Below are positions 9,425 through 19,991 of a stretch of 36,538 bases of DNA, in pieces. Under the pieces are notes generated by a model, which did not search any database, was not told the DNA's origin, and worked only from the letters and a program-made list of their open reading frames with translations. The translations under genes were made by a program, and so were the position numbers. Origin of the DNA: Paramacrobiotus richtersi. Taxonomy: Eukaryota; Tardigrada; Eutardigrada; Parachela; Macrobiotidae. Position 1 is the stretch's first letter; the number at the start of each line of letters is the position of its first letter. The stretch spans positions 1 through 36,538 of the forward strand of contig JAQGAU010000167.1 in the NCBI GenBank assembly GCA_034698045.1, read 5' to 3'.

Positions 9425-10648
9425 CCATGACAACAGAAGTCGTGCAGAGAGAAAGGACCAGTAACAAAATATATTATAGGGAAGAATCATCGAGATTTCG
9501 ACCTCGATCAGATACTCGTAGACGGCCATGCTTAGCGAAATTACGCATCAAAAATTCACGAAGTATCGCAATTTTGCACTGGTAACTACACAAAAAAAAT
9601 TCTCTACTCGCATTACGTTTTGTTACATTTTATTGGCATATGCCGTCTGAAAATCCGAATTTAACACCGCCCCATAAATATGCTAATTCATCACATGGAA
9701 GGGTTTGAGCGTAATCTTCCCTAAAATCTAGGTCTGCTAATCAATAAACATGTTAACAACGAAACGCGCACTCATCGTAATACTATAGTTACAGCAAAAA
9801 GGTCACCGCCCTGCGGCTGCTCAGCATTTTAGGCTGTGGGCGTACTGTATAGGGAGGCCGTTGCCAGCTGGAAGAGAAGTTTCAGATGATAATGTCACTT
9901 TTGTGACGTTATGTCCTGCTATTCTATTATTAATATTATTGTTTTGCTACAGTAGCCATGCAAAGCCTAATCAAAGGCACTTACGACAGGACAACAAAGT
10001 CTTGCCGACTGGATATTGGACATTTTTTGATTTTTTGAATGTTGTATTCTTTCTGTTGATTTTCGAAATAGAAATTTAGATAAAAGTTGTTCACAGTGAG
10101 AATCGAACCCACACTATACGATCCTAGGGCCGGACGCATTACCTTTACGACTAATAAAGATTTAGTAATATTTCGCCGTCCTGCGTACTAGTGGTGATGA
10201 AATGGATAGGAGCGTGTCGTAGACTTTCTTCGCACCGGATCGTTCGAACCAAATACAAGTGAACAAAATGGACACATTCGGCACTACCAGCTTCTGAATC
10301 GAATAAATTTTAGCGAACTGGATCGATAATCTGCACCGTATCGCTAATCCACAAGATACATTTAAAGGTTATGAAGTTGTAGAAAAATACCGGTGTCCTT
10401 TCCTTCTCACGGAAAGATGGTGTTCCGGATACCGCGAGAAAGCGTTTTGAATGTTAAACTCTGTTACATTTTATTGCTCTTGGTATGTTATCAGCTGAAA
10501 CACGTTTTAGGCCGGCGAGACTGCGGTTTGTATGTAGGCGGCGATCTGACCGTGCGGAGAAGTGGCGGCGAGGTGACTTTCCAGCGGTACGTCTCGTTTG
10601 CGAAAAGGGCGCGCCAAAGTGTCTGGTCACAGCTCTTCTTTTACGATG
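9425..10648. other. Intergenic with a tRNA-like relic
   Basis: AT-rich in part. The open frames at 9861-10079 and 10393-10671 on the plus strand contain hydrophobic runs but no recognisable domain or splice context. The only structured item I can name is the tRNA-like sequence at about 10085-10155. Confidence 0.4.
10085..10155 (-). repeat. tRNA-like sequence (SINE head or tRNA relic)
   Basis: On the minus strand there is an A-box-like TAGTCGTAAAGGTAATGCG and, about 30 bp on, a B-box-like GGGTTCGATTCTC. Together with the preceding GTG this forms a good T-arm (GTGGG paired with CTCAC). An anticodon-arm-like segment lies between. The flanking sequence does not form a 7-bp acceptor stem and the anticodon loop lacks the usual T at position 33. 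I therefore do not call it a working tRNA. Confidence 0.45.
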
Positions 10649-10708
10649 CGTTACTTTTGCTGTACTGCTAAGCTTACTTGGTAGTTTAGCAGCATAGCAA
10701 AAGTAACG
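10649..10708. repeat. Short inverted repeat (hairpin)
   Basis: The arms 10649-10671 (CGTTACTTTTGCTGTACTGC...) and 10686-10708 are reverse complements with two or three mismatches around a 14-bp loop. The right arm is also the start of a dispersed repeat that recurs at 15.26 kb, so this may be the terminus of a small mobile element. Confidence 0.6.
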
Positions 10709-11045
10709 TATGGTAAACGAGGGGCCACGGGCGTTTTCCTGCCTGTATCAGGATATTAGCATTGAAATACAGCTTGAAAACGCTGCGTGTGTATTGAACA
10801 CTTCCGGAAATACTTGTACTGATGGTTATCATTTTTCTTGCATATATTTTTGACATTCTCACAATATGCAATGGATGTTCTCAGTAAAGTTCTGCTTAAG
10901 TTTCTTCCTTATCATTTTTCGAAGCGGCAACAATATTTCAGCTAAGAGCGAGAATGATTTACATGTGTGTTTACTTCCGCAGGCCCTGCGCGAAAGATAA
11001 CATACCAAAACACTTAAATTTTTTATTCCTTTAAACCAAAACATA
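10693..11045. repeat. Dispersed repeat, copy 1
   Basis: Aligns in the same orientation with 15262-15562. Shared pieces in order are AAAAGTAACGTAT, CTGTATCAGGAT, GGCAACAATAT, AAGAGCGAGAATGAT and a final AACAAAACAT/ACCAAAACAT. No coding potential. I infer an unclassified non-autonomous element or an old segmental copy. Confidence 0.55.
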
Positions 11046-11252
11046 TCGTACGCTGTACCGCTCACCCCGGCCGGTAGCGAAACAATTTGTACTGGAACAT
11101 CAATACTGAAGGGTCGCAGTCGATATGGTATGCTATACTATGTATACCGATCGAGCACCAACTTCTCTAAAAACAATGTGCTGGAAAACACGGCTAGACG
11201 TCAAAAGGAAACCAAGTTTCTCGCTTGAACCACATCCACTTGTTACTTCCGA
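11046..11252. other. 3' flank of GPCR tandem copy 2
   Basis: Short noncoding stretch between the dispersed repeat and the stop codon of the minus-strand GPCR gene. Confidence 0.4.
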
Positions 11253-12532
11253 TTAACATCGGCCTGCACCTCTGCATGGATGGCTGCTTGCAGTTTTTGT
11301 TAATATTCGCCATACATTTTGCAGTCGGGTCAGGAGAATCTCCCACGCCAGCGGAACACAGAAAATAAATAATACTGGGTTCGCAATGTGTACGAAATTG
11401 TAGCACAGCTTAGCCAGGTCATTAGCAAACCGGTTGTGAGGTAAAAGATTGGAGAGGAACATATTCGGTATGGTAAAGCAGAAGAGTATCACGGTCGAAA
11501 CGATGTAAATTCTGTATGTTGTTTGCTGCCCCGCGGCATGTTTTCGCTCTGCTGTGATACGATCTGAAAGAAACAACTGTTAATCAAGAGAGCGCAAGTC
11601 CTCAAGTTATATAAAAACTACTCGCCGAAGATCTTTTGTACAATCTCTCTACTGCATAAAATCAAAGTGCAGAAGAACTTGGCCGAAGTTTAAAAGCTAC
11701 ACAGCTGTTAACGGCTGAGCAGAAATCAGACTGAAACCAGAATGGCTTTGGCTCGATTTGTCATCTGGTGAGCGTTGCCGGCTTGATACTAGCTGAATAG
11801 ATTTCAAACGTCCTGGGAAAAGCCTTACATACCCGGAAGACCAACATTTCTTCTCTGTCTCCTTCTCATTATAAGAATATACGGTACAGCGGCAAAGATG
11901 ATTGCGGTACATGCCGTCGACAGGTATCTCACAACATAGAATAACTCCGGGAACGCTTGAATCGGAATTTGACAGGCAATTCCATTCAGAGGAAATGACA
12001 GTGTATAATTTCGGCTAACGGTTTGCGGTACCATGATACTAGCAATATAATGCGGTAAGCGCGTGGTATAACAAACAGCACTGACTAGAATACAAATTAC
12101 CACGGCTACCCGAACAGTATGACGCTTGCGATATGATACTGGGAATGTGACGGCCCATATGCGATTGGTGGCGAAAATGATGTGAGCCGCTCCTGCCGCT
12201 GGTCCGACGACCCAGTCGGCGAGAACATGGAAACGACACCAGGAAGTAGGTCGGAGAGCAAATGACCCCGCTGCTAACGTATAGCAATCGGAAACTATCT
12301 GAACGATAAAAAGTACCACATTTGATAAGAGATAATCGATTAGGTATACGTTGAAGGGCGTGATGAGACGTTTGTCCGATAAGAAGAGGAAGGAAATGAG
12401 CAGGTGGTACCAGAACAATCCCATATGACAAGCTGTTTGTACGTATCCAGCAATGCTCTGGTATCGTGCATCGTCGGTTTCGTTTTTATGTGCTATAAGA
12501 CTGTTGGAAAACAGTAATGAACTGTTGCACAT
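11253..12532 (-). CDS. Class A-like GPCR, tandem copy 2
   Basis: Two exons, 12532-11833 and 11563-11253, give 336 residues. The donor CCGG|GTATGT and acceptor TTTCTTTCAG|AT lie at exactly the same phase-1 position as in tandem copy 1. The 269-bp intron here contains stops. By eye about 80% of residues match copy 1 over TM1-TM4. Conserved features are the TM3 Cys in SWCRFHVLADW, TNRIWAV at the end of TM3, the ECL2 Cys in GIACQIP, a basic ICL3, CFTIPN in TM6 and NPVLF in TM7. The C-terminus differs, ending CRGAGRC, where two cysteines might be palmitoylated. The reading frame is intact. It is likely to sense a related ligand to copy 1, but nothing in the sequence identifies it. Confidence 0.9.
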
Positions 12533-13228
12533 AGTGTAGGCTAACTTGCGGAATTGTAAGGTAGCTCCTCTGTCCTTTTAGTTTTTATGATCGTGGCAGT
12601 CTCGTGCCACGATGTGATGACAATACCGAACCTTAGGCGGTAGTTATCGATACTGCAAATCTATGAAAGTTCAAAGTCCAGGTTGCAAGGTGAATGTTGT
12701 TTTCCAAAATGAAGCTTATTCAGACTTATTTGTTTGGTTATTATATTTGTTCTATACTATCCGCTTGACTTCTACTGCCTTAGAATCGGTAAAAATCGGA
12801 AACTGATTTAACACGCTCTGATTGCGTTAATTTCAAATCCCATATACGGAACCAGTTCTGCTGAATTAGAAACTGTACATGCCACGCACGACAAGGTAAG
12901 ACTCCCATGGTGATTTGATCCTTCGTGTGGTGAATAGCATAACATGCCCTGTGACATTTTGATATGCTTCCGTTAGGCACTTGCGTGCACTTGATGTTTC
13001 GAACAAAGAGAGTTTCTGCTAGAAATTTCTCAGTTAACCGTCTTCAAAAGGTAGATCAGCAAACGACCTCTACGTAATTGTCGAGAATTGAGGACACCAG
13101 CTAATCGTTTCAGTGTTCCGGGAAAAATTTCACACAACACTCTCCATGCGAAAATAATCGCATTATGCACACTTGAATGCTGCTGGTACGCTGTTTGCTT
13201 GCTTCAGGATAACAGTGTCATTATCAGA
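12533..13228. other. 5' flank of GPCR tandem copy 2
   Basis: No gene. It is collinear with 8735-9424 upstream of the first copy. Conserved stretches include CACGCACGACA, GCTTCCGTTAGGCACTTGCG and CTGTTTGCTTGCT. Confidence 0.5.
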
Positions 13229-13234
13229 GATTCG

Positions 13235-13865
13235 GCTTAGCCGCATCTACAGTACGAGGACATCGACCTTATCTGCCCAACATTTTTAACACGGCTCATA
13301 AACGCCCAACAGCTTTCCCCCCAATGCTTTGGCAGTGTAGACAGTACTTCGCAACTCCACGCTCCGCGTTTTGCTTTTTCCATTTCCTTCAAAGTTCTGT
13401 CGTTGCGTCTGTACTCAAAGACAATTCTCAGATGATGGAACAAATGAAAGAGCAAAAGTCAAAGAATATTCTGCTAGCAACGGAGCGTAACTTTTTTGTT
13501 TCTGAACAGTGCTACACGTATGTAAACACGTCATGGATCTTCAGGAACGCTGAATGAAACCCATGCTAGCCCGAAATACTCGTGGCGCTTTTCAGTAGCA
13601 AGGAAATTACGCTTCTGTGATATCATAATATTCTTTAACTTTTGCTCTTTCATTTGCTCCATTATTTGAGAATTGTCGTCGAGAACAGACGCAACGGCAG
13701 AACTTTTTGAATGAAATGGAAAAAGCAAAACGCGGAGCGTGGAGTTGCGAAGTACTGTCTCCATTGCCAAAGCATTGGGGGGAAAGCGGTTGGGCGTTTA
13801 TGAGCCGTAGTAAAAACGTTGGGCAGATAAGGTCGATGTCCTCGTACTGGTATGGCTAATCGTCG
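13235..13865. repeat. Fold-back element, two ~300-bp arms head to head
   Basis: Left arm about 13250-13550 and right arm about 13553-13848 are reverse complements with scattered mismatches and almost no spacer. Both run outward to AGTACGAGGACATCGACC and contain CCCCCCAATGCTTTGGCA, CTCCACGCTCCGCGTTTTGC and CAAATGAAAGAGCAAAAGT. Each arm has an open stretch readable as (D/K)DNSQxMEQMKEQK. A third, diverged single copy lies at 32215-32460. This looks like a palindromic MITE or an inverted duplication of a gene fragment. No transposase is present. Confidence 0.8.
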
Positions 13866-14621
13866 GTCCGCATCATTCATACGGCACACAGCGCGTTTTG
13901 GAACTGGCATACCTGTGGATGACCTTTCCGCTGCTGATATTAGCTACACTTCTGGCGCACTCAGTAAACGTCAAAGAAAAAATTATCGCAATCCGCCATT
14001 AAGAAAATTACAGCAGTAACACGGCGATACTCGGTCCTTATAACCCTTGATACCCATCACTTGCAACTACCACCGCTGCAAATGTGAACTGAAAGATTTG
14101 AGGCAATCAGGAATCTGGGTATCAGAGCGTAAAGGAGACCACGCCTTGCTTGCTGAGCGCACTGTTGCATATATAGCTGACGGCTGTCCGCCAAACTTGC
14201 AGTAGCAATAATAGGAGTTTTATATCCCCTGCATCGGAGCAATTGCACCCTTCCACACAGAAGACAGAAATAAAACAAAACAAAGTAAAGAAAAAGAAAC
14301 AGGCAGAGTAAAGAACAATCATAGTGCTGTTTTATGCAGTTGAAGTCAGTCCAGTTAATACCAGACAGCGAGAATTTAAAAACATCCAAACACGAATATA
14401 GCCTTCCTTCGGTATGGTAAAGTATTTCCAAACCATTATCATCACGTTTATAGGCGAATCATGGCATGGCACAATGGTGGTTCCACACAGCATCGTCGGC
14501 GCTGGTTGTACCGGAAAAGGATGGTCCATCAGCTTTTGAGCAGACCGAGTAGCACCTGCAACGCAAAAGGACACGGCAGCCGAAGGTTCGAAGGGAACAA
14601 AAAATCTCTCACAAAGCGGAA
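13866..14621. other. Intergenic, no gene recognised
   Basis: Minus-strand open frames at 14057-14431 and 14332-14574 overlap in different frames and include a hydrophobic run, but lack recognisable domains, splice partners or start context. I do not call them. Confidence 0.35.
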
Positions 14622-14924
14622 TCAGCGAAAAACTGATTTGTACATTAGAATCATGGATTTCTTAATCCTTCGCAGTGCAATACAATCCCAGTTCGGCTCA
14701 TCTAAGCGCAGCTTAACATCATTTAATTCATGGCCGAGTCGAAATGATTTTACGAATTTTTCCAAACAATGTTCTAATTTGTACCGGCTAGACTTGAGCC
14801 ATGGTGAAACAAGCGGCATACAATAGTCAAAAACAGGAAGTACCAGAGACTCAAACAGACAAACACTCGCAGCCGAATCAATATTACGAAAAAGATTGTT
14901 AAGGTAACGAATTCGTTTGTTGCA
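14622..14924 (-). mobile_element. LINE reverse-transcriptase C-terminal fragment
   Basis: One uninterrupted frame reads RIRYLNNLFRN, then CLFESLVLPVFDYCMPLVSP, then LEHCLEKFVKSF, then RLDEPNWDCIALRRIKKSMI and LMYKSVFR before a stop. This matches the known pattern of the region after the reverse-transcriptase catalytic core in CR1/Jockey-like LINEs: a LVxPxxDYxxPLxSPW segment, then a W..L..RR.......MYK end. Only this 3' part is present. The catalytic core, endonuclease and tail repeat are not seen, so it is a dead 5'-truncated copy. Confidence 0.7.
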
Positions 14925-15094
14925 CTACATTATAACTGTCTCCGTGTGCTCCTGGAAGTATCTCGCTGATGTTAACAGTTTAATTGTTTTTTCTTATTTC
15001 TGTGCTCCGTGTTTCTCGCATTGCGGGTTTTGCTACGTAATTGTTTTGGAATGGCAGAATTGTGCCCAGGTTCAATAAACCGTGCCGAACTTCG

Positions 15095-15180
15095 TACTGC
15101 GTGACCTCTGAGAATAGGATGCCTGTAATTAACAACTGGATGAAAACTTTCCAGGGACGCGGGAAGCCGGGGAAGGCCAA
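15095..15180 (-). pseudogene. Scrap of GPCR sequence
   Basis: On the minus strand PWKVFIQLLITG resembles PWEVFCQLLITA in the TM3 region of the receptor at 29.4-31.5 kb. The DNA also matches over about 32 bp with about four differences. Nothing else of a receptor is recognisable nearby, and a dispersed repeat begins about 100 bp away. I read it as a tiny relic of a second gene of that receptor type; chance similarity is not fully excluded. Confidence 0.4.
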
Positions 15181-15261
15181 TGTTTGCATCCAATAACGGT
15201 AACAGTCCCATTCACGTTCTCCCACCATGCGTCTTTCTTTCACGTATTTCTGCTGTAATAT

Positions 15262-15562
15262 TATAGTAAAAGTAACGTATAGTAAAAAGAGCAGCGGGCG
15301 TCTTTGTTTCTGTATCAGGATTTCGACATTCAATGCAGATTGGAAACGCTTCTGCGGATTGAGCACCTTTGCCAATACTGAAGGTTAGCTTTTTTGTACT
15401 ATTCTTGATATTCACACATTAGACTTCTGCTTCGATTCTCTGATTATAGTTTCCTGCAATGGCAACAATATTGTCGTTAAGAGCGAGAATGATATCTAAT
15501 GCTCCAAAGGCCCGTAGCAAGAGATAGCCACGTATTTTTTTCATTTTTAGAACAAAACATCC
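15262..15562. repeat. Dispersed repeat, copy 2
   Basis: Direct-orientation counterpart of 10693-11045, starting AGTAAAAGTAACGTATAGTA. It ends close to the stop codon of the minus-strand CUB receptor gene, while copy 1 ends close to the 3' end of a GPCR gene. Noncoding. Confidence 0.55.
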
Positions 15563-15601
15563 CCTGCGCTTGTAGCCATCATGTTAAGGTGGCGCGGTTT
15601 A

Positions 15602-18600
15602 TCAGACTCTCGGCTGTGAGTGGGCATCTGGATGCGGTGGATGGGCGCCTTGAACAACTGCAGCGTAAGACGGCGGTGCTGGCATCGACTGCCCAGCTGG
15701 ATACGGCATTGCCTGACCAGCCAGATACGGCGCTGAATGGCTTGGATACGGAAAGGGCTGGTTCGGCGTGTAGTACGGTGCGGTGGCCTGTGGCGCGTGC
15801 CCAACAACCACAGGGGCGTGGGCATTAGGGTTGGTCGTGTACGACACAGGTGGTTGAACTTTCAGATGCGCCGGTGAACGCCGACACATGAGGACCAGGA
15901 CAGCAATAAGAATAGCCAAACCCGCGAGCACACCGATGACGATTCCAGCAATGGCACCGGCGCTCAACGATGGCGCATACCCGGCGGTAGGGTAGTAGTA
16001 CCAGGGATCGGTCGTCGACGGCCGCCAGTAATATCCCGAAGTTGTGGTGGGAATCACAGGCCGTCTTGTTGTAATGTCCCACCAGTTCCCTGTTGTGCTG
16101 ATACTTCTGGTAGTTGATCGTGTGGTCCTCGTAGTCGTTCGTGTTGTTGTTCGCCCAGTCGTCGAACGAGTGCCTGCTGTTGACCGAGTCGTCGTTCTGG
16201 TGGTACTTCTTGAAGTGGTGGTACTTCCTGAAGTCGAACGAGATGTCGTCGTTGGTCGGATTGTGGTTCTTGGCTTAGCTGGAACATTAGGCGTTAAAAG
16301 TCGAATGAAACACGACTGCGGATTAAATGGTGATACATACTGCAGTAACGGGCAGTCGCAGGATTCAAAGCGGGTGAGGCAGTATACGAGGAAGGGCAGT
16401 TTATTCTATCATCGGATCCATCAGTGTCGCAAAGAAGGTCTTCCTTTATATAGCCGTCCAGAATCGGACAGAACGAGCTGCCGGTATTGTTCATTTCTGC
16501 GCAACAGAAAAGATGGCCATAACAGTTACAAAACAAAGATTACTGGATGTTAGTTGTTTTTAACTGAGGGGATCCGACAGAATACTTACTAGAGTAAACC
16601 GCATAATCAATAACGAAAAAGTCGTTGTTAAGGCCGCCTCCGAACTCAAAAGTAACAAAGGGTTGCTTCTCGAACGGGCTCCTGTACTGCGCAACTGACA
16701 GCTCTGCAATCTGATCAACTGGACCAACAAACTGCTTCTCGATCCGCATTGTCACCTCTCCTGGATACTGTTTATAAATTGTTAATGCATTTCGTTCTGA
16801 GAGAAGCAGAGACCTAAAAGACACCGTAATGATGCTGAGTAGTGGAACAACCGGTTAACAAAGTACCTGATGTTGAAATATAAGGCGAACGTATCGTTAT
16901 CGCCACCACACCCGCTAGGAAGGGTAAAGTTGACTCTAAACGACGTCTCATTCTGACTAGCCCACAGTGAGCCGACGCGACCATCGGTTGCTGTTGGACA
17001 CGGTATGGTCAATGTCGGCTGCAGATACTTCAGATACACTGCAACACGATTTAATAATACAGTAAAAGAATGTTTGGGACAGAGCACCAAGGTTTACTCA
17101 CAATCGTGGTAAAGCGTCCGTTCTGTAAAAATTGTTCCAGTCAATAAGTGCCGAAAACATCAAGCTTGTTTTCTTGATTACCTTCTGCGCATTGCACACC
17201 ATAGGCAGGGTTTCCAAACATGCTGTTTGGTCTGTACCAGTTCGGGCAGTTAATTCTGTCACTTATCTCAGTGCAGAGTAAATTGTTGTGAACGAATCCA
17301 TCCAGTGTGCTACAGTAGGTGCTGAATGAACTTGGTACACTGGTGCCTACAAAACAGTAAACATACCAAGAGTCCGAACGAAGTTTAACGAGAGTTAAAT
17401 GTTCACCATGGAGGACAGTGTAGTCAACGGCGATTTTGTAGCCCGGGAGGCATACTGCGCTTGTCCGGTTGTACACCAGATGAATGCGCGGCTCGTCCCC
17501 ATACGCCGTCAAAAACTGGGCTTTGGAGTAAACCGCTGTATCATTTAATCCGTACTTATGTTCTTGGCGCAGTGTGCGGTTGTCGCTGACGGTTTCGTAG
17601 ATCAGGAACGACTCACCGGGGAAAACGTTGACCTGTCTGAGGTGCAAGCAGTTAGTCTTGCCAATATAATCGTCGGTGCGGAATGTAACCTACTTCATGT
17701 TAAGATAGATGGCAAAACTGTCGAAGGTCGAGCTGGTACAGTTGCTGCCCAACTGAACCGTCACTTCGCAGGTGCTTGTCGGCAGATAGTTGAACTGGAG
17801 TCTACCAGCGCGTCCGGTAGTTTCGGTGGGACAGGGGATTGTAATAACCTCGTTACAGCGTTTCTCAATGTCAACTGCAGCGAAGAAAGGTTGATTGGTC
17901 CAAAAGACTAGCTGGTTGCGCTCGTAACTTACATATTTGATATGTTCCATTAAAAGCGTTCGGTAGTGGCGGAAGTGGATCTAATATGTGAACCGGTTCA
18001 ACAGCAGTAATTTTGAGTGCTGATTGGATGCAGTGCCTTACCAGAACACTGTCGATCGAAAGCGGGATTGAATCCGCTTACACCCGAATAGCTTAATGGA
18101 CAGTTGATCCGGTTGTCCGTTGTGTCGCATATCAGATCCCGGTGAACGTATGCATCCAGTTCGTAGCAGTCAACGTTGTTCTCGCTTTCTTCACCTGCGC
18201 AAAGAATGTCACGAACGCGTTAAGAATGCATGCTTTATTGTCTCACGCGTTGTTATAGAGAAAATCTCTCGTTGACTTATAGAACAATGATAAGTAAGTT
18301 TGCGTATCCATAATCTGTGGAGTTTTAATCATCTTAAAACCACCAGCGCAACCTGTTTCACTGTTAAGACATTTACACACACAAAGAAACGCATGTAAAA
18401 TGCAACATGCATGTTACTGAAAAATCTGTTAAAAAGTCCAGAAACGTATCAATAAAACTCACCAACATCAACTTATCAAGAAACTTATCAACGAAAATAG
18501 CAATTATTCAAATTGTAGCCATAGATCGGGGACCTGGTTTGTGAGCTTTTTTCTTAAGAACTACTTATGACCAAGACTGTTGTTCTTTTAACTTACGTTC

Positions 18601-19238
18601 AATCACCACAAAATCAATGACCACTTCCGTGGGATCCGTAATCACTGGAGGCGACGTTTGGTTCGTTTTTAATTGATAATCGATGAACCGAACTGGAGGC
18701 CTTGAAAATGCGGTTTTATACTGCGCCACGGACGGTGGATTATTGGTGGGAGTTACGGAACCGGTCAGTGTTTTAATCGCGGGATTCTCTTCGATAGTGC
18801 GGAAGGAGACACTGTCCGCGGGATACTTTGTAAAATTCCTATAAGATTGCATGCATAACGAACTGGCTAATGTGACGTCATGTGCGTAGAAGCAATACCG
18901 TACCTAACATTGAAATAAAATGCATAATTGTTTGCGTTCTCATTTCCGCAATGGCCACAGTTGTCCGGTAGTTTAATTTCCACACTGCAGTCCTGTTCAG
19001 GTCGTCGCAGCAACTGAAGGGTTCCACCTCTTCCCGTGACATACGGACATGGCACTGTGATTGTCTGGTCGCATAATGCTGCCAGGTCGTCTGAAAATCA
19101 CGGAGATGTTACAATTTTTATGTAATTGAACTCGTTGTTGTAATGGTAATTCGTACAAACGGGATAGTTTACTCCAAAAGAGAGCGCAACAGCGCAGTGC
19201 AGGACAAGCAATGTAAACAAAAGTCTCGATTTAGGCAT
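15602..19238 (-). CDS. CUB/LDLa-like receptor with mucin stalk and PPxY tail
   Basis: Eleven exons: 19238-19157, 19090-18904, 18838-18597, 18194-18042, 17874-17694, 17636-17407, 17346-17182, 17038-16867, 16813-16590, 16496-16341, 16278-15602. All junctions are GT-AG with matching phases, giving 822 residues. A signal peptide (MPKSRLLFTLLVLHCAVALS) precedes three modules at about 28-221, 221-413 and 413-597. Each is a CUB-like domain (ITxPCP...GRxGxL...YFNxR, then a second exon ending in a VIDxxV-type strand) plus a four-Cys LDLa-like exon (DRINCP...NPA...C). A Thr/Arg-rich stalk follows (597-690), then SLSAGAIAGI and a helix at about 705-729, and a Pro/Tyr-rich tail with PPSY at about 799-802. 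The plan recalls NETO/LEV-10-type CUB-LDLa membrane proteins, known as receptor-channel partners; that role is inference. Exon 1's donor (GTACGA) is the least certain site. Confidence 0.85.
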
Positions 19239-19991
19239 TTTACGTATCTGACAAGCGGTTTGTTGAAATGAACGATGTACTGCCAGCCAGCTGTGTTTTT
19301 CTGTTTCTTCAGCATTGCAAGGAACTTTCCGAGCAAATACACCGATAGCACTGTAAATGACAATGTTTCATTGACCATTCATTTACCATACAAACATACA
19401 ATATGGCAGGCTAGTAATCTTATCTGAACATAACGGCCAAATGTTTGAGTGTGATGTGTAAAGTAGCTGCGCAGAGAGCAACATGCGGTCGCAGCAATTT
19501 TGCCGTTACTTAATTAACGTAAACACAGTTCCAAATCGTTACTGCAACTTCAGGCACACTTATGTGTAACAGTGCTGACTGCCGTACTGGTGCGGGCTGC
19601 AGCAAAATTCATTCTGGAACCGTTTTTCGTATGTAAGCGTACGGCGCATTTGTGTCGGATACATGGAAAGGTAACCTACGATAAACGCATTCAAAAATGG
19701 GTTTTTGCACGCCATTCGAATGCACTTTACGACGGTGCAAGTGACGTCCACTACAGCGTCGTAAACTGTCCATGAAAAAATGTTTTATACAGGGCTGGTT
19801 ATTGCGCATTAAAGGCGACCGACGCATCTCCATCCACAAAACGCAAGGGTCGTTTCGTTTTGTAGCGCGTGGCTTGTATAATTTTTAATAATTTACTAAC
19901 ATGGGTTTGGAACGCGACAAGGAACCGAGCAAGACCTATCTGCTTCCGATTTTATTGTTTACGAAACGAAATGGTAATCAATTTAGTACAG
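19239..19991. other. 5' flank of the CUB receptor gene
   Basis: Presumed promoter and 5' UTR. A plus-strand open frame at 19572-19775 reads partly like protein (HGKVTYDKRIQKWVFARHSN) but has no domain I recognise. It runs into stops and has no splice partner, so I do not call it. Confidence 0.4.

Larger units (their letters stand above)
11253..13228. repeat. Segmental duplication, unit B
   Basis: Second unit of the tandem duplication: GPCR gene, a longer intron than unit A, and about 695 bp of homologous 5' flank. The flank homology stops at about 13228, next to the start of the fold-back element, so that element may mark or have caused the boundary. Confidence 0.65.

Noticed and set aside
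14057-14574. Two minus-strand open frames with a hydrophobic run
   Set aside because: They overlap in different frames, have no recognisable domain and no splice link to a neighbour.
16044-16553. Plus-strand open frame rich in Val (169 codons)
   Set aside because: It is the complement of the Thr/Arg-rich stalk exon of the minus-strand CUB receptor; the Val-rich composition is a shadow of Thr codons.
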